A stretch of 14,487 bases of DNA from Caldilineaceae bacterium (lineage in GTDB: Bacteria; Chloroflexota; Anaerolineae; Caldilineales; Caldilineaceae): positions 1-14,487 of the forward strand of contig JAPKMV010000024.1 in assembly GCA_026645635.1 (NCBI GenBank), read 5' to 3'. Below the pieces are notes generated by a model. That model did no database searches. It was given only the letters and a program-made list of their open reading frames with translations, and was not told where the DNA came from. Below, one piece after another: positions 1-7,753 of this stretch. Position 1 is the first letter of the stretch. Every line of letters starts with the position of its first letter. The position numbers and the translations under genes are program-made.

Positions 1-7
1 ACGGCGC

Positions 8-3000
8 TCATTCACACTGGTTCTTGTCTTGCCGGCACCGATTCTCGCGCGCACCGGGGCTGCGTCCGCCGCTGTCATCTTCCAGTTCGAGGAACTTGAG
101 CGGAAATCCGCCAAGTTCAGGCCCCAAAAGCTTGTTCAGGCCGGTCTCGGCCAGGAAATCAAAGATCTGCTGCACCGACCAGGCGGGAAGCAGCGTCGTC
201 GACATCCATTCATCGTTGACCGGGTCATAGATCCAGTTGTCATCGCGCACGAAGTCAGGCAAGCGATCGTTCGGGTCCGACCGATCTTTGGGAGGCTCCG
301 CACCGGCGATGCAGACGCCGCCGGCGCCCGACATGCCGCCGGGCGCTTCATCGCCCAGCCCGGCGGGGTCGGCGCGGTTGAGCGGGTCAGCATCCGCATA
401 GGTGTAGAGATTGGCCTGGCCGCCGGCAAACAAGATCGGATCCTTCAGCGTCCAGCGCCCCGTCTGCGCATCGTAGTCTCGTGCACCGAAGCGCACCAAC
501 TTCGTGTCAGGGTCGTAGAGGCCGCCGGCAAAGCCGAAGGGCTGGAAGCCAGGATGGGTGTCCGTCACCACAATGCCGAAGCCGTCGTAGTCCAGCCGCT
601 GGGCGATCACCCCGGTGGCGGCATTGACTACCAGCCGGGGGCTGCCCAGGTGGTCAGTCAAGATACGGTAGGTTTCCCCGCCCTTGATCATGTAATCCGG
701 CACATTGGAGCGGGTGGCATAGACAAATCGGCTGATCAGCACGCCGCCGCCATCGAATTCGGCCGTGGGGCGCAAACTGCTCTCGTAGAGAAAGCGCTGC
801 ACCAGGACGCCGTTCACCCGTTTGCCGATGCGCTGATTCTCGCCGTCCACCAAATAGGTGATTGCCGTGCCGTCGGGCAGGGTCACGCCGAGCAGGTTCC
901 CCAGTTCGTCGTAGTCGTACAGCGTGATCTGCGCGCCGGCCGTCTTCGTCGCCAGTTCGCCGACGGCAGTGTATTGATAAGTGGCCGCCCCATACTGCAT
1001 CAGACGATCTTGGGCATCATAGACGCCGGTGACAACACCTCCCGGCCCGCTGGCGCTGAGGCGATTGTCGTTGGCGTCGTAGGTATATGCTTCCGTGGTC
1101 AAGCCATTCTTAATCACACTGGCGAGACGCCCAACCAGATCATAGGTGTAGCTATAGACAGCGGTGGCGCCGCCGATGGTTTCCACCTTCCGGGTGATCC
1201 GTCCGAGCCTGTCCCGTTCGACCTGGAAGCTGTAGAGAGGCGTGGCGTTGTGCGCGGCGCTGTACATCGTGGGTTCGGCAAACTCGTTGTAACTCCTTGC
1301 GTCGGTGACGATGTTCAGCGTGCTGCCTGTCACCAGGCCATGCTGTGCGCTGCGGTTCAGCACAAGCGCGCCAGCCTGCACCAGAAGGTTGTCATTGGCG
1401 TACTGGAAGTCGATGGCATTGCCGCCGTTGACGTTGGTAGCCGTCAGACGGAAGCGACTGTCATAGACATAGCCGAGGCTGCCCGCAACCGGCCCGCTCC
1501 ATGCCTTGCCCGTCAGCAGCGGCCCATCGTAGGTGAAGGCGAGGTTGACGCCCTCTGGCGCGTGGACGGTGGTGAGCCGGCCCGTGGTCGGACTGTAGGC
1601 AGAGGTGATGGCGCCGCGACCCAGCGTGACGGCGGCCGGACGCCCCACGTTGTCATAGCCGACGCCGATCGTCGTCCCATCTGGGCGCGTCACCAGGGTC
1701 AAGCGCCGATCCACATTGTAGCTGTATTGCGTTGCGTCAGCGCCTGCGTTGACATCCGGGGGACTGTACTGGGCGAACTGCTCGACCGCGGTGTAGGCGA
1801 GGTTATGCCGGGGGCGTCCGGGCGGTGTCAGTCCAATCAAGTTGCCATTCGCATCGTAGGTATACCGGATTACCTGTGCGCCAGGCAGCGTTTGGGTGAG
1901 CGGCCGCCCCACCGGGTCGTAGGCGAGCTGCATCGTGCGGCTGAGCGGATCGGAAACACCAATCAGGTTGTACGCGCCGTCATAGGTCAGAGCCGTGGCG
2001 CGGCTGGCCGCGCCAGAACCGGCGCTAAACGTGCTGATCAACCCGCGGCTGTTGTAACCGACGCTGGTCAGCGCCAGTCCGGCGCGTTGCAGCCCGCTGA
2101 CTCGGCCCTGGGCATCGATGTGAAGCGAACTGGTGCGCCCCGCAGCCGTGGTGATCGTCATCAAACGCGCCGGGTGATCATAGACGACCGTGCTCACCGC
2201 GCCGTTGTCGGTGATTGTATCCGTCATCCTGGTCAAACTGAGCAAATTGGCGGGGGTGGCGAGCACAACGGCGCGCTGGACCGTGATATTGCGAATGCGC
2301 AAGCCGGGCGTCTGGATCTTCACGCTGGTCGCGATCGGCGCCAACATGCCCCAGCGCGGGTCCGGGCCGTACTGGACGGTGACCACGGTGCCATCGGGGT
2401 AGGTGATCTGCTCGCTGCCGTCGATGTTGACGAGGGTCGTCGTCCTGGCGCCACTTGGCTGTGTCACCTGGCGGCGGATGGCGCCGGTGGGCAGTTGCTC
2501 GACGCTATAGGCGCGCACCAGACCCAACGCCGAGGTGGTCGTAACGGTGTAGCCATTTGCGCCTGCGAGCCGGGTAAGGGTGACGCTGCCACCGGCAGGA
2601 TCATCGTCCCGGATCAGGCGGCCAAGCGCGTCGTAGCCGAACTTGTGCACATTGGCCACCGGGTCTGCAAACTGCGTCAAGAGGCCGTCCACCGTGTAGC
2701 TCATGGTGTGTGTCGCCCCCGCCGGATCCGTCACTTTTGACAGCCAGCCATCGTCGTTGTGGTTGAGCGTCGTGCGCTGGCCACCCGGCGCCACAATCGC
2801 CGTGGGCAGTGCGCCGGTGCGCTCGATGGTCGTGACGTTGCCGACGCCGTCGGTCACCATGGCGAGATAGCCGCTGCCATCGTAGCCAAATACATAACGC
2901 GGGGCGCCGGTCAAAGCATCCCGGGTCTCCATGTGGCGACCATTTTTATCGAACAGGTAGAGTTCGCTGCCATCTTCCGCCGGCAGCAGCACAAGGCCAT

Positions 3001-6000
3001 CGGCGACATTCGGCAGCACGGGGCGGATGACGCGGACGCGATTGTTGGTCTCGTCGGTCATGTAGATGCTGCCGTCGGGCGCCAAAGCGATGCGCCGCGG
3101 GTACATGCCGGCGGCAGTCGCCGGACCCCCATCGCCGCTAAAATTGTTCGCCCCCCTGCCGGCGACGGTGGTGAGGATGCCATCCGGGGCGACATGGCGA
3201 ATCCTGTATTGAAACGAGTCAACGATGAACAGGCTGCCATCCTTGCCCGCCGCCACGCCATCGGGGCGTTCGAGCCGAGATGCCGTGGCTGGAAACCCGT
3301 CGGCGAAACAGCAAGCCCCGCGCGAGCCGGCAACCGTGGTGATGATCCCGTTGGCGTCGACACGGCGAACCAGATCCCAGTCCGCGTCAGAGACGTACAG
3401 GTTGCCAGCGGCGTCGATGTCAAGGCCGTATGGCCAGGAGATAGCGGCTGCGGTCGCCGGGCCGCCGTCGCCAAGCGGCCAGTTCGTGCCGTTGCCGGCT
3501 ACGGTGGAAATCATGCCATCTGTCCCCACACGGCGTACACGCATGTTCCTGAGGTCAGAGAAATAGATGCTTTCGTCGGGACCAATGGCGATATCGTAGG
3601 GGAAGTCCAGTTGAGCAGCGACGGCAGGACCGCCATCACCACTGAAGCCGTACTGGCCGTTGCCGGCCACGGTGGTGATGATGCCGTCCGGGGTGACGCG
3701 GCGGATGCGAAGATTGCCCTGGTCAGCAATGTAGAGGCTGCCATCCGAGCCGATGGCTACGCTGGCTGGGTGATGCAGGGTGGCAGCCACCGCTGGCCCA
3801 CCGTCGCCCAAGTTCCCGTAAGGCAGGCCGACGCCAGCCACGGTGGCGATCGTGCCGTCGACGCTCACGCGACGGATGCGGTGGTTTTCCCAGTCGGCCA
3901 TGTAGAGGCTGCCATCAGCGCCTACCGCGACGTCGGTGGGTCTCATCCCCGCTGCTGTGGCTGGGCCGCCATCGCCGCTGAAGCTGGCGCTCCCGTTGCC
4001 GGCAACTGTGGCGATGCTGCGCGCCAGCGTCAGCGCCGACGCGCTACGCTGCCCGCCGTCACCCAGATAGAGGGTCTGTTCGACTGGATCATAGCGATGG
4101 TGGATGCTCAGGCTCCAGCCACCCAGACCAGCGACGCGGGCCGGGCCGGGAGTCACGACGCGCATCCACTGGCGTGACAGCGTGATGATGCTGGTCGAAC
4201 GGTCGGCTGAGATACGCACGCCCACCGCTTCCGTGCGGCCAAAGCTGTTCTCGAAGTCGCTGCGTGCAGCATAGTATTGTGGGTGATAGTCAAAGTGCAC
4301 CTGGATCACAGCCTGCTGCGCGCCATACAATGGCCGGCCATAGGCGTCTTTTCCGTCCCAGGTGACGGTGTAGGTGCGGTTGGCCGCCGGCGCAAAGCTC
4401 TGCTGGTAGGTGCGTCCGGCGATGCTGACTTCGACGCGCATGGCAATCAGGCTGGCAGGAATCGTTGGCCCGCTCACGGGAATCACCAGGGTGTTTGCAT
4501 CCTTACGTCCCGGCACGCGGTCGCTCTGGTAGTGAAACCGCCAGGGTGTGCCGGCAATGGGCAGCGACTCACCCAGGGTCTGGTTTTCGCAACCGATGAC
4601 TGAGCCGCACACAATGTTTGGATCATCCGTCTTGGCGTCATCGTCGTCGTCACCCGGCGGCGGTTCGGCATCGTCCGGCGGGCCGTGCGGCCAGTTGAAG
4701 TCCCACGGCGTGAAGTGTTCGACGGGCACGCGCCACAGCGACTGGCCCGGTAAATACATCTCTGCCAGGCGCGCCCGTTCGGCGGTTGTGATGCCCAGCG
4801 CGGCGAGCGCGCCGGCGTCTGCCACCGCCCCGTTGCCCTCGATGTCGAGGTCCGCCAGGCCGCCCGTGATGCTGAGCAGTTGAACCACGCGGCCGTTGGC
4901 CGAGGCCACCCAATGACCCAACTCGCGGTCGTAATAGCCGGCAGGCACGGCCTCGCCCACTGGAAAGCCGAGGAAGTTCTCCACGTACACCGGCAGCGGG
5001 CGGTTGAAGCGAATATCGGTGGCGCCTGCGGCCATCGCCTCATCCACGCTGAATTCTGCTGCGTAGGTGTAGCCGCTGCTCGGCGGCAGCGCGGCGGGCA
5101 TAGCGCGTGGGCCAGCGGCGCCGATCGTGTATTCAGTCACGCGCACGTGGAACGTCGTCAACGGGCTGGTCGTCCCACCGGGCAGAACCAGGGTTGCGGT
5201 TGTGTCTTGCGGGAAAAGAATCGTCGCCTGGCGCGTGCCGTCGGTGTCGGTGACCACATTGCCGCGCGCAACCTGGAGGGCTGCGGCGCCCAGGTCGACC
5301 ATCGTCACCGCAGAATCCAGCGGGACTAGCATCACTTCAGACAACCAGACGTAATCGCGCCAGGGTGCATCCACAGCGCGCTGGGCGGTGAGGAATCCAT
5401 CCTTTGCATAGCGCAGCGTGATCTGCCCGCCGCCGTTCACCACCAGGTCGAACATCCCGTCGGCGCGGGTGAGTGTCTGGCCGAACTCAGGATGGCCGAG
5501 CACAGTGATCCGCACAGCGGGGAGGGCAGCGCCGTCACGCGTCGCCACCCGGCCGCGCAGCACTGCTGTCCGCCGCAGGTCGATCGTGCCGGAGACTACG
5601 CCGGTCTGGATGGGATTGGCGCCGGTGTAGAGAAACGCCGTGGCATCCAGCAGGCTGGTGCTGCCGGTCTGGGTCAGCGATGGTGCGACCGTGCCGGGGT
5701 CAGGCGGCGGTTCCCCGCTCGTCTCGGTGGGCGTGGCTGTAGGCGTGACGGTGGCTGTCGGGGACGCAGTTGGCGTCGGCGTGGCGGTCGGCGTCGCGGT
5801 CGGGGAGGTAGTTGGCGTCGGCGTGGCGGTCGGCGTGACCGTTGGCGTAGCCGAAGGCGTCTGCGTCGGCGTCGTGGCGGCGGGCTGAGTAGACGTGGCG
5901 GTCGGTGTCGGCGGCGGGGCATTGCCACCGTTCATCACCAGGGGCAGGTAGAGAGCAAACGCCGCCTTCAGAGTAAGAGGTTCCTGCTGCGCACGCACCT

Positions 6001-6076
6001 GCCCCAGGGAAGCGACGAGCGCAGCGGCCAACAATCCGGCGGCGAGCATAAGGGAACTGATGCGCGTGCGCGACAT
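8..6076 (-). CDS. Secreted giant RHS/YD-repeat protein with NHL propeller, teneurin-like architecture
   Basis: Predicted secreted protein of 2022 residues, complete at both ends. The start at 6076 is chosen because GGAGG lies 10 bases upstream and a typical Sec signal peptide follows (residues 1-29, cleavage after VRA); an in-frame ATG at 6139 lacks both. Order: YLPLVMNGG motif (43-51); Pro/Thr linker (53-128); carboxypeptidase-regulatory/transthyretin-like domain (about 172-255); FN-plug-like domain (about 504-605, with TWDGKDAYGRPLYG); GGWSLSIHHR (about 651-660); six NHL repeats (688-1019); YD repeats (about 1060-1800); RHS core from DHLGSPR (about 1808) to DPAGL (about 1904); unique tip of about 118 residues. 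RHS shells usually enclose a C-terminal toxin or effector, or act in adhesion. The tip matches no toxin family I recognise. An immunity gene, if any, would lie left of base 8. Family certain; biological role unknown. Confidence 0.93.
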   Translation of the reverse strand: MSRTRISSLMLAAGLLAAALVASLGQVRAQQEPLTLKAAFALYLPLVMNGGNAPPPTPTATSTQPAATTPTQTPSATPTVTPTATPTPTTSPTATPTATPTPTASPTATVTPTATPTETSGEPPPDPGTVAPSLTQTGSTSLLDATAFLYTGANPIQTGVVSGTIDLRRTAVLRGRVATRDGAALPAVRITVLGHPEFGQTLTRADGMFDLVVNGGGQITLRYAKDGFLTAQRAVDAPWRDYVWLSEVMLVPLDSAVTMVDLGAAALQVARGNVVTDTDGTRQATILFPQDTTATLVLPGGTTSPLTTFHVRVTEYTIGAAGPRAMPAALPPSSGYTYAAEFSVDEAMAAGATDIRFNRPLPVYVENFLGFPVGEAVPAGYYDRELGHWVASANGRVVQLLSITGGLADLDIEGNGAVADAGALAALGITTAERARLAEMYLPGQSLWRVPVEHFTPWDFNWPHGPPDDAEPPPGDDDDDAKTDDPNIVCGSVIGCENQTLGESLPIAGTPWRFHYQSDRVPGRKDANTLVIPVSGPTIPASLIAMRVEVSIAGRTYQQSFAPAANRTYTVTWDGKDAYGRPLYGAQQAVIQVHFDYHPQYYAARSDFENSFGRTEAVGVRISADRSTSIITLSRQWMRVVTPGPARVAGLGGWSLSIHHRYDPVEQTLYLGDGGQRSASALTLARSIATVAGNGSASFSGDGGPATAAGMRPTDVAVGADGSLYMADWENHRIRRVSVDGTIATVAGVGLPYGNLGDGGPAVAATLHHPASVAIGSDGSLYIADQGNLRIRRVTPDGIITTVAGNGQYGFSGDGGPAVAAQLDFPYDIAIGPDESIYFSDLRNMRVRRVGTDGMISTVAGNGTNWPLGDGGPATAAAISWPYGLDIDAAGNLYVSDADWDLVRRVDANGIITTVAGSRGACCFADGFPATASRLERPDGVAAGKDGSLFIVDSFQYRIRHVAPDGILTTVAGRGANNFSGDGGPATAAGMYPRRIALAPDGSIYMTDETNNRVRVIRPVLPNVADGLVLLPAEDGSELYLFDKNGRHMETRDALTGAPRYVFGYDGSGYLAMVTDGVGNVTTIERTGALPTAIVAPGGQRTTLNHNDDGWLSKVTDPAGATHTMSYTVDGLLTQFADPVANVHKFGYDALGRLIRDDDPAGGSVTLTRLAGANGYTVTTTSALGLVRAYSVEQLPTGAIRRQVTQPSGARTTTLVNIDGSEQITYPDGTVVTVQYGPDPRWGMLAPIATSVKIQTPGLRIRNITVQRAVVLATPANLLSLTRMTDTITDNGAVSTVVYDHPARLMTITTAAGRTSSLHIDAQGRVSGLQRAGLALTSVGYNSRGLISTFSAGSGAASRATALTYDGAYNLIGVSDPLSRTMQLAYDPVGRPLTQTLPGAQVIRYTYDANGNLIGLTPPGRPRHNLAYTAVEQFAQYSPPDVNAGADATQYSYNVDRRLTLVTRPDGTTIGVGYDNVGRPAAVTLGRGAITSAYSPTTGRLTTVHAPEGVNLAFTYDGPLLTGKAWSGPVAGSLGYVYDSRFRLTATNVNGGNAIDFQYANDNLLVQAGALVLNRSAQHGLVTGSTLNIVTDARSYNEFAEPTMYSAAHNATPLYSFQVERDRLGRITRKVETIGGATAVYSYTYDLVGRLASVIKNGLTTEAYTYDANDNRLSASGPGGVVTGVYDAQDRLMQYGAATYQYTAVGELATKTAGAQITLYDYDELGNLLGVTLPDGTAITYLVDGENQRIGKRVNGVLVQRFLYESSLRPTAEFDGGGVLISRFVYATRSNVPDYMIKGGETYRILTDHLGSPRLVVNAATGVIAQRLDYDGFGIVVTDTHPGFQPFGFAGGLYDPDTKLVRFGARDYDAQTGRWTLKDPILFAGGQANLYTYADADPLNRADPAGLGDEAPGGMSGAGGVCIAGAEPPKDRSDPNDRLPDFVRDDNWIYDPVNDEWMSTTLLPAWSVQQIFDFLAETGLNKLLGPELGGFPLKFLELEDDSGGRSPGARENRCRQDKNQCE
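3022..4015 (-). repeat. Six tandem NHL-repeat units (beta-propeller)
   Basis: Codes residues 688-1019 of the RHS protein: six units of about 55 residues. Each begins with an I(A/T)TVAG-like strand, continues with a GDGGPA turn and a P-x-x-(I/V)A-x-G block, then SLYxxD and a basic RIRRV strand. Six such blades fit an NHL propeller. Unit 5 is the most diverged: it has ACCFADGFPATA in place of the usual FSGDGGPATA turn. Confidence 0.9.
5693..5920 (-). repeat. Low-complexity Pro/Thr-rich linker (PTATPT repeats)
   Basis: Codes residues 53-128 of the RHS protein, an imperfect run of PT, TPTA and SPTA units that should be extended and could be O-glycosylated. At DNA level it includes a 26-base direct repeat (5769-5794 and 5811-5836), which suggests expansion by slippage. 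It separates the YLPLV motif next to the signal peptide from the folded domains, so it probably acts as a stalk. Confidence 0.85.
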
Positions 6077-6086
6077 AGTATTCGTT

Positions 6087-6091
6087 CCTCC
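6087..6091 (-). promoter_or_regulatory. Ribosome binding site of the RHS gene
   Basis: On the minus strand this reads GGAGG, 10 bases before the ATG at 6076. It decides the start codon: no comparable site precedes the upstream in-frame ATG at 6139. Confidence 0.8.
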
Positions 6092-6247
6092 ATCACAACA
6101 CAGGCAACGCCTGGCCCGGAGAATCGACCCGCTGCACACCCGACTACCGCTTCATGCCCGGAAGGGGCGCCTCGAATCAAATGCCCAAACTACGTTGGTG
6201 GGGGTGGGGGCTGTGCGTGGCGGCGAGAAGATCCCGAAAGGAATCGA

Positions 6248-6276
6248 ATCTTACGTCAGCCGGTTGGGTTTGGCAA
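6248..6276 (-). promoter_or_regulatory. Sigma-70-type promoter for the RHS gene
   Basis: Read on the minus strand: TTGCCA (6276-6271), a 17-base spacer, then TAAGAT (6253-6248). An A-run lies just upstream of the -35 box and could act as an UP-like element. Transcription would start near 6241, giving a leader of about 165 bases. The leader contains a small hairpin (arms 6101-6105 and 6109-6113) but no riboswitch that I recognise. Inferred from sequence match only. Confidence 0.6.
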
Positions 6277-6332
6277 GTGACATTTTTTGCGCGCTGCCTG
6301 CCCCTTGCAGGAAGGCCAAACGCATGATCTGG

Positions 6333-6338
6333 TAGAAT
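6333..6338 (+). promoter_or_regulatory. -10 box of a probable leaderless promoter for the LarA-like gene
   Basis: TAGAAT (TANNNT type) lies 6 bases before the ATG at 6345, and no Shine-Dalgarno sequence precedes that ATG. This spacing puts the transcription start at or next to the A of the start codon. The -35 region is weak. The same layout occurs before the CRP/FNR gene and the ferredoxin gene. Confidence 0.5.
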
Positions 6339-6344
6339 GAAACC

Positions 6345-7664
6345 ATGCCTGTCCTGCCGCCATCGATTGCCAGCCGTGACCTGCCCCCTCTGCGCGCAGT
6401 GACGCAGCACTTCCCGCGCCCGTGCCACCGAGACGTCTATGCCGGCGCCTATGCTGAAGCAGCCGCCCAGTTGCAGGTGATCCAGGCGCGACCTGGCGCC
6501 AGTGTCGCCATTGGCGTGGGCAGCCGCGGCATACGCGACGTGGCGCCCATCGTGCGGGCGACCGTCGCTGCGTGTCGCGCTGCGGGGCTGGCGCCCTTCA
6601 TCGTCCCGGCGATGGGCAGCCACGGCAGTGGCACGGCGGCGGGACAGCGCGCAGTGTTGGAACACCTCGGCGTGACCGCGGCCAGCATTGGCGCGGAAAT
6701 CGTCGCCGAATCAGCAGTGGAACAGATCGGGGTTACGCGCTGGGGGATGCCGGTCTACTTCGGCAAGGCAGCGCTGGCGGCGGATTATGTCGTGCCGGTG
6801 AACCGCATCAAGCCACATACGGACTTTGCGGGGACGCATGAAAGCGGACTGTGCAAGATGTTGGTGATCGGCTTTGCCAACCACGAGGGCTGCGCCCGCG
6901 TCCACCAAGAGGGCTTTGCCCGTTTTCACACCGTCGTGCCGGAAACGGCGGCGCTGATCCTGGCAAGGGTTCCCGTCGCCTTCGGCATGGCAGTCGTGGA
7001 AAATGCCTACGACGAAACCTATCTGCTGGAGGCAATCCCCGGCGCCCGCATCCTGGCGCGCGAGGCCGAACTGCTGCAAGTGGCCTACGACCACATGCCG
7101 CGCCTCTGCTTCGACGCCATCGACGTGCTGATCATCGACGAGATCGGCAAGGACATCAGCGGCGCGGGCATGGACCCGAACATCGTCGGGCGCACGGGGA
7201 CGGGCATCCTGCCCGGCTACCGCGGGCCATCGATCACGCGCATCGTCGTGAGCGGGCTGAGCGCAGCCGGCGGCGGCAACGCCATCGGCATGGGCGCAGC
7301 GGATTTCACCACGGCTGCGCTGGCCGAGGTCTATGATCCCGAAGCAACCTACGCCAACGCCATCGCCTCCGGCACGCCGGAGAGCGCCCGCCTGCCGATC
7401 GTGCTGCCCACGACCGAGGATGCCGTGCGCGCGGCGTTGCTCAGCAGCGGCGTGGACGACTGGGACAAGGCGGCGGTTGTGCGCATCCAGAACACGCTGC
7501 GCCTGGAGACGGTCTGGGTCAGCAGCGCGCTGGCAGCGGCGGTGGACGCGCAGGGTGAACTGCGTTGGGCGGATACAGGTGGGCGCGAACCTCCGCGACT
7601 CCGCGTCTCCGCGTCAAAGGGATCCTTACAGACAGTTGCTCAGCATGCTTGCGACTTGGCGTGA
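6345..7664 (+). CDS. LarA-like protein (lactate racemase domain / nickel-pincer cofactor isomerase superfamily)
   Basis: 439-residue cytoplasmic protein with the lactate-racemase N-terminal domain (DUF2088) and its C-terminal partner. Visible hallmarks are VPAMGSHGSGT (His93), KPHTDFAGTHESGLCK (His158, His165, Lys171) and VHQEG (His187). Lys171 to His187 is 16 residues, the spacing I recall between the cofactor-bearing Lys184 and nickel ligand His200 of Lactobacillus LarA. This suggests a racemase or epimerase of 2-hydroxy acids using a nickel-pincer cofactor. The substrate cannot be read from sequence and could differ from lactate. No larB, larC or larE lies in the window. The last 25 or so residues look like an extension and include REPPRLRVSAS, encoded by a short-word repeat (7591-7614). 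The gene appears leaderless. Confidence 0.8.
   Translation: MPVLPPSIASRDLPPLRAVTQHFPRPCHRDVYAGAYAEAAAQLQVIQARPGASVAIGVGSRGIRDVAPIVRATVAACRAAGLAPFIVPAMGSHGSGTAAGQRAVLEHLGVTAASIGAEIVAESAVEQIGVTRWGMPVYFGKAALAADYVVPVNRIKPHTDFAGTHESGLCKMLVIGFANHEGCARVHQEGFARFHTVVPETAALILARVPVAFGMAVVENAYDETYLLEAIPGARILAREAELLQVAYDHMPRLCFDAIDVLIIDEIGKDISGAGMDPNIVGRTGTGILPGYRGPSITRIVVSGLSAAGGGNAIGMGAADFTTAALAEVYDPEATYANAIASGTPESARLPIVLPTTEDAVRAALLSSGVDDWDKAAVVRIQNTLRLETVWVSSALAAAVDAQGELRWADTGGREPPRLRVSASKGSLQTVAQHACDLA
7591..7614 (+). repeat. Three tandem CTCCGCGW 8-mers inside the 3' end of the LarA-like gene
   Basis: Words at 7591, 7599 and 7607 (CTCCGCGA, CTCCGCGT, CTCCGCGT) with a period of exactly 8. They are translated as part of PRLRVSAS at the C-terminus. 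A related array of the same word (CTCYGCGT) lies in the signal peptide region of nosD at 12103-12137. Confidence 0.8.
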
Positions 7665-7710
7665 GTGACCGTACCCGGGACCAGCATACCGGATGCGCCA
7701 GGCGCTGTCC

Positions 7711-7724
7711 CCGACAAATGTCGG
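7711..7724 (+). promoter_or_regulatory. Perfect 6-bp inverted repeat upstream of the CRP/FNR gene (possible operator)
   Basis: CCGACA-AA-TGTCGG. The two-base centre and lack of a following T-run argue against a terminator. It is centred about 35 bases before the predicted start of transcription (-10 box TATCAT at 7740-7745), so a bound protein would cover the -35 region. Possible autoregulatory or other operator. It does not match the CRP or FNR consensus. Confidence 0.4.
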
Positions 7725-7739
7725 TTGCTGCGCCTGTGG

Positions 7740-7745
7740 TATCAT
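7740..7745 (+). promoter_or_regulatory. -10 box of a probable leaderless promoter for the CRP/FNR gene
   Basis: TATCAT, 8 bases before the ATG at 7754, with no Shine-Dalgarno sequence between. No good -35 hexamer at the usual spacing; the inverted repeat at 7711-7724 occupies that position. Confidence 0.5.
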
Positions 7746-7753
7746 GCTCATCC

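Noticed and set aside
29..2740. Long plus-strand open frame of about 900 codons opposite the RHS gene, and others at 2759-4177
   Set aside because: They mirror the minus-strand RHS gene in GC-rich repetitive sequence. Their translations show no recognisable domain, while the minus strand has clear NHL, YD and RHS-core domains, a signal peptide and a ribosome binding site.
5640..5888. Plus-strand VGVAVGVAVG-type open frame
   Set aside because: It is the opposite-strand reading of the Pro/Thr linker of the RHS protein.
6210..6225. CACGCACAG on the minus strand in the RHS leader, resembling the start of a c-di-GMP-I riboswitch
   Set aside because: The other conserved parts (GGACGCAAAGCC and the tetraloop-receptor helix) are absent, so the match is taken as chance.
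7711..7724. Inverted repeat read as a terminator of the LarA-like gene
   Set aside because: The two-base centre leaves little loop, the stem is only 6 bp and no T-run follows. An operator is the better reading.
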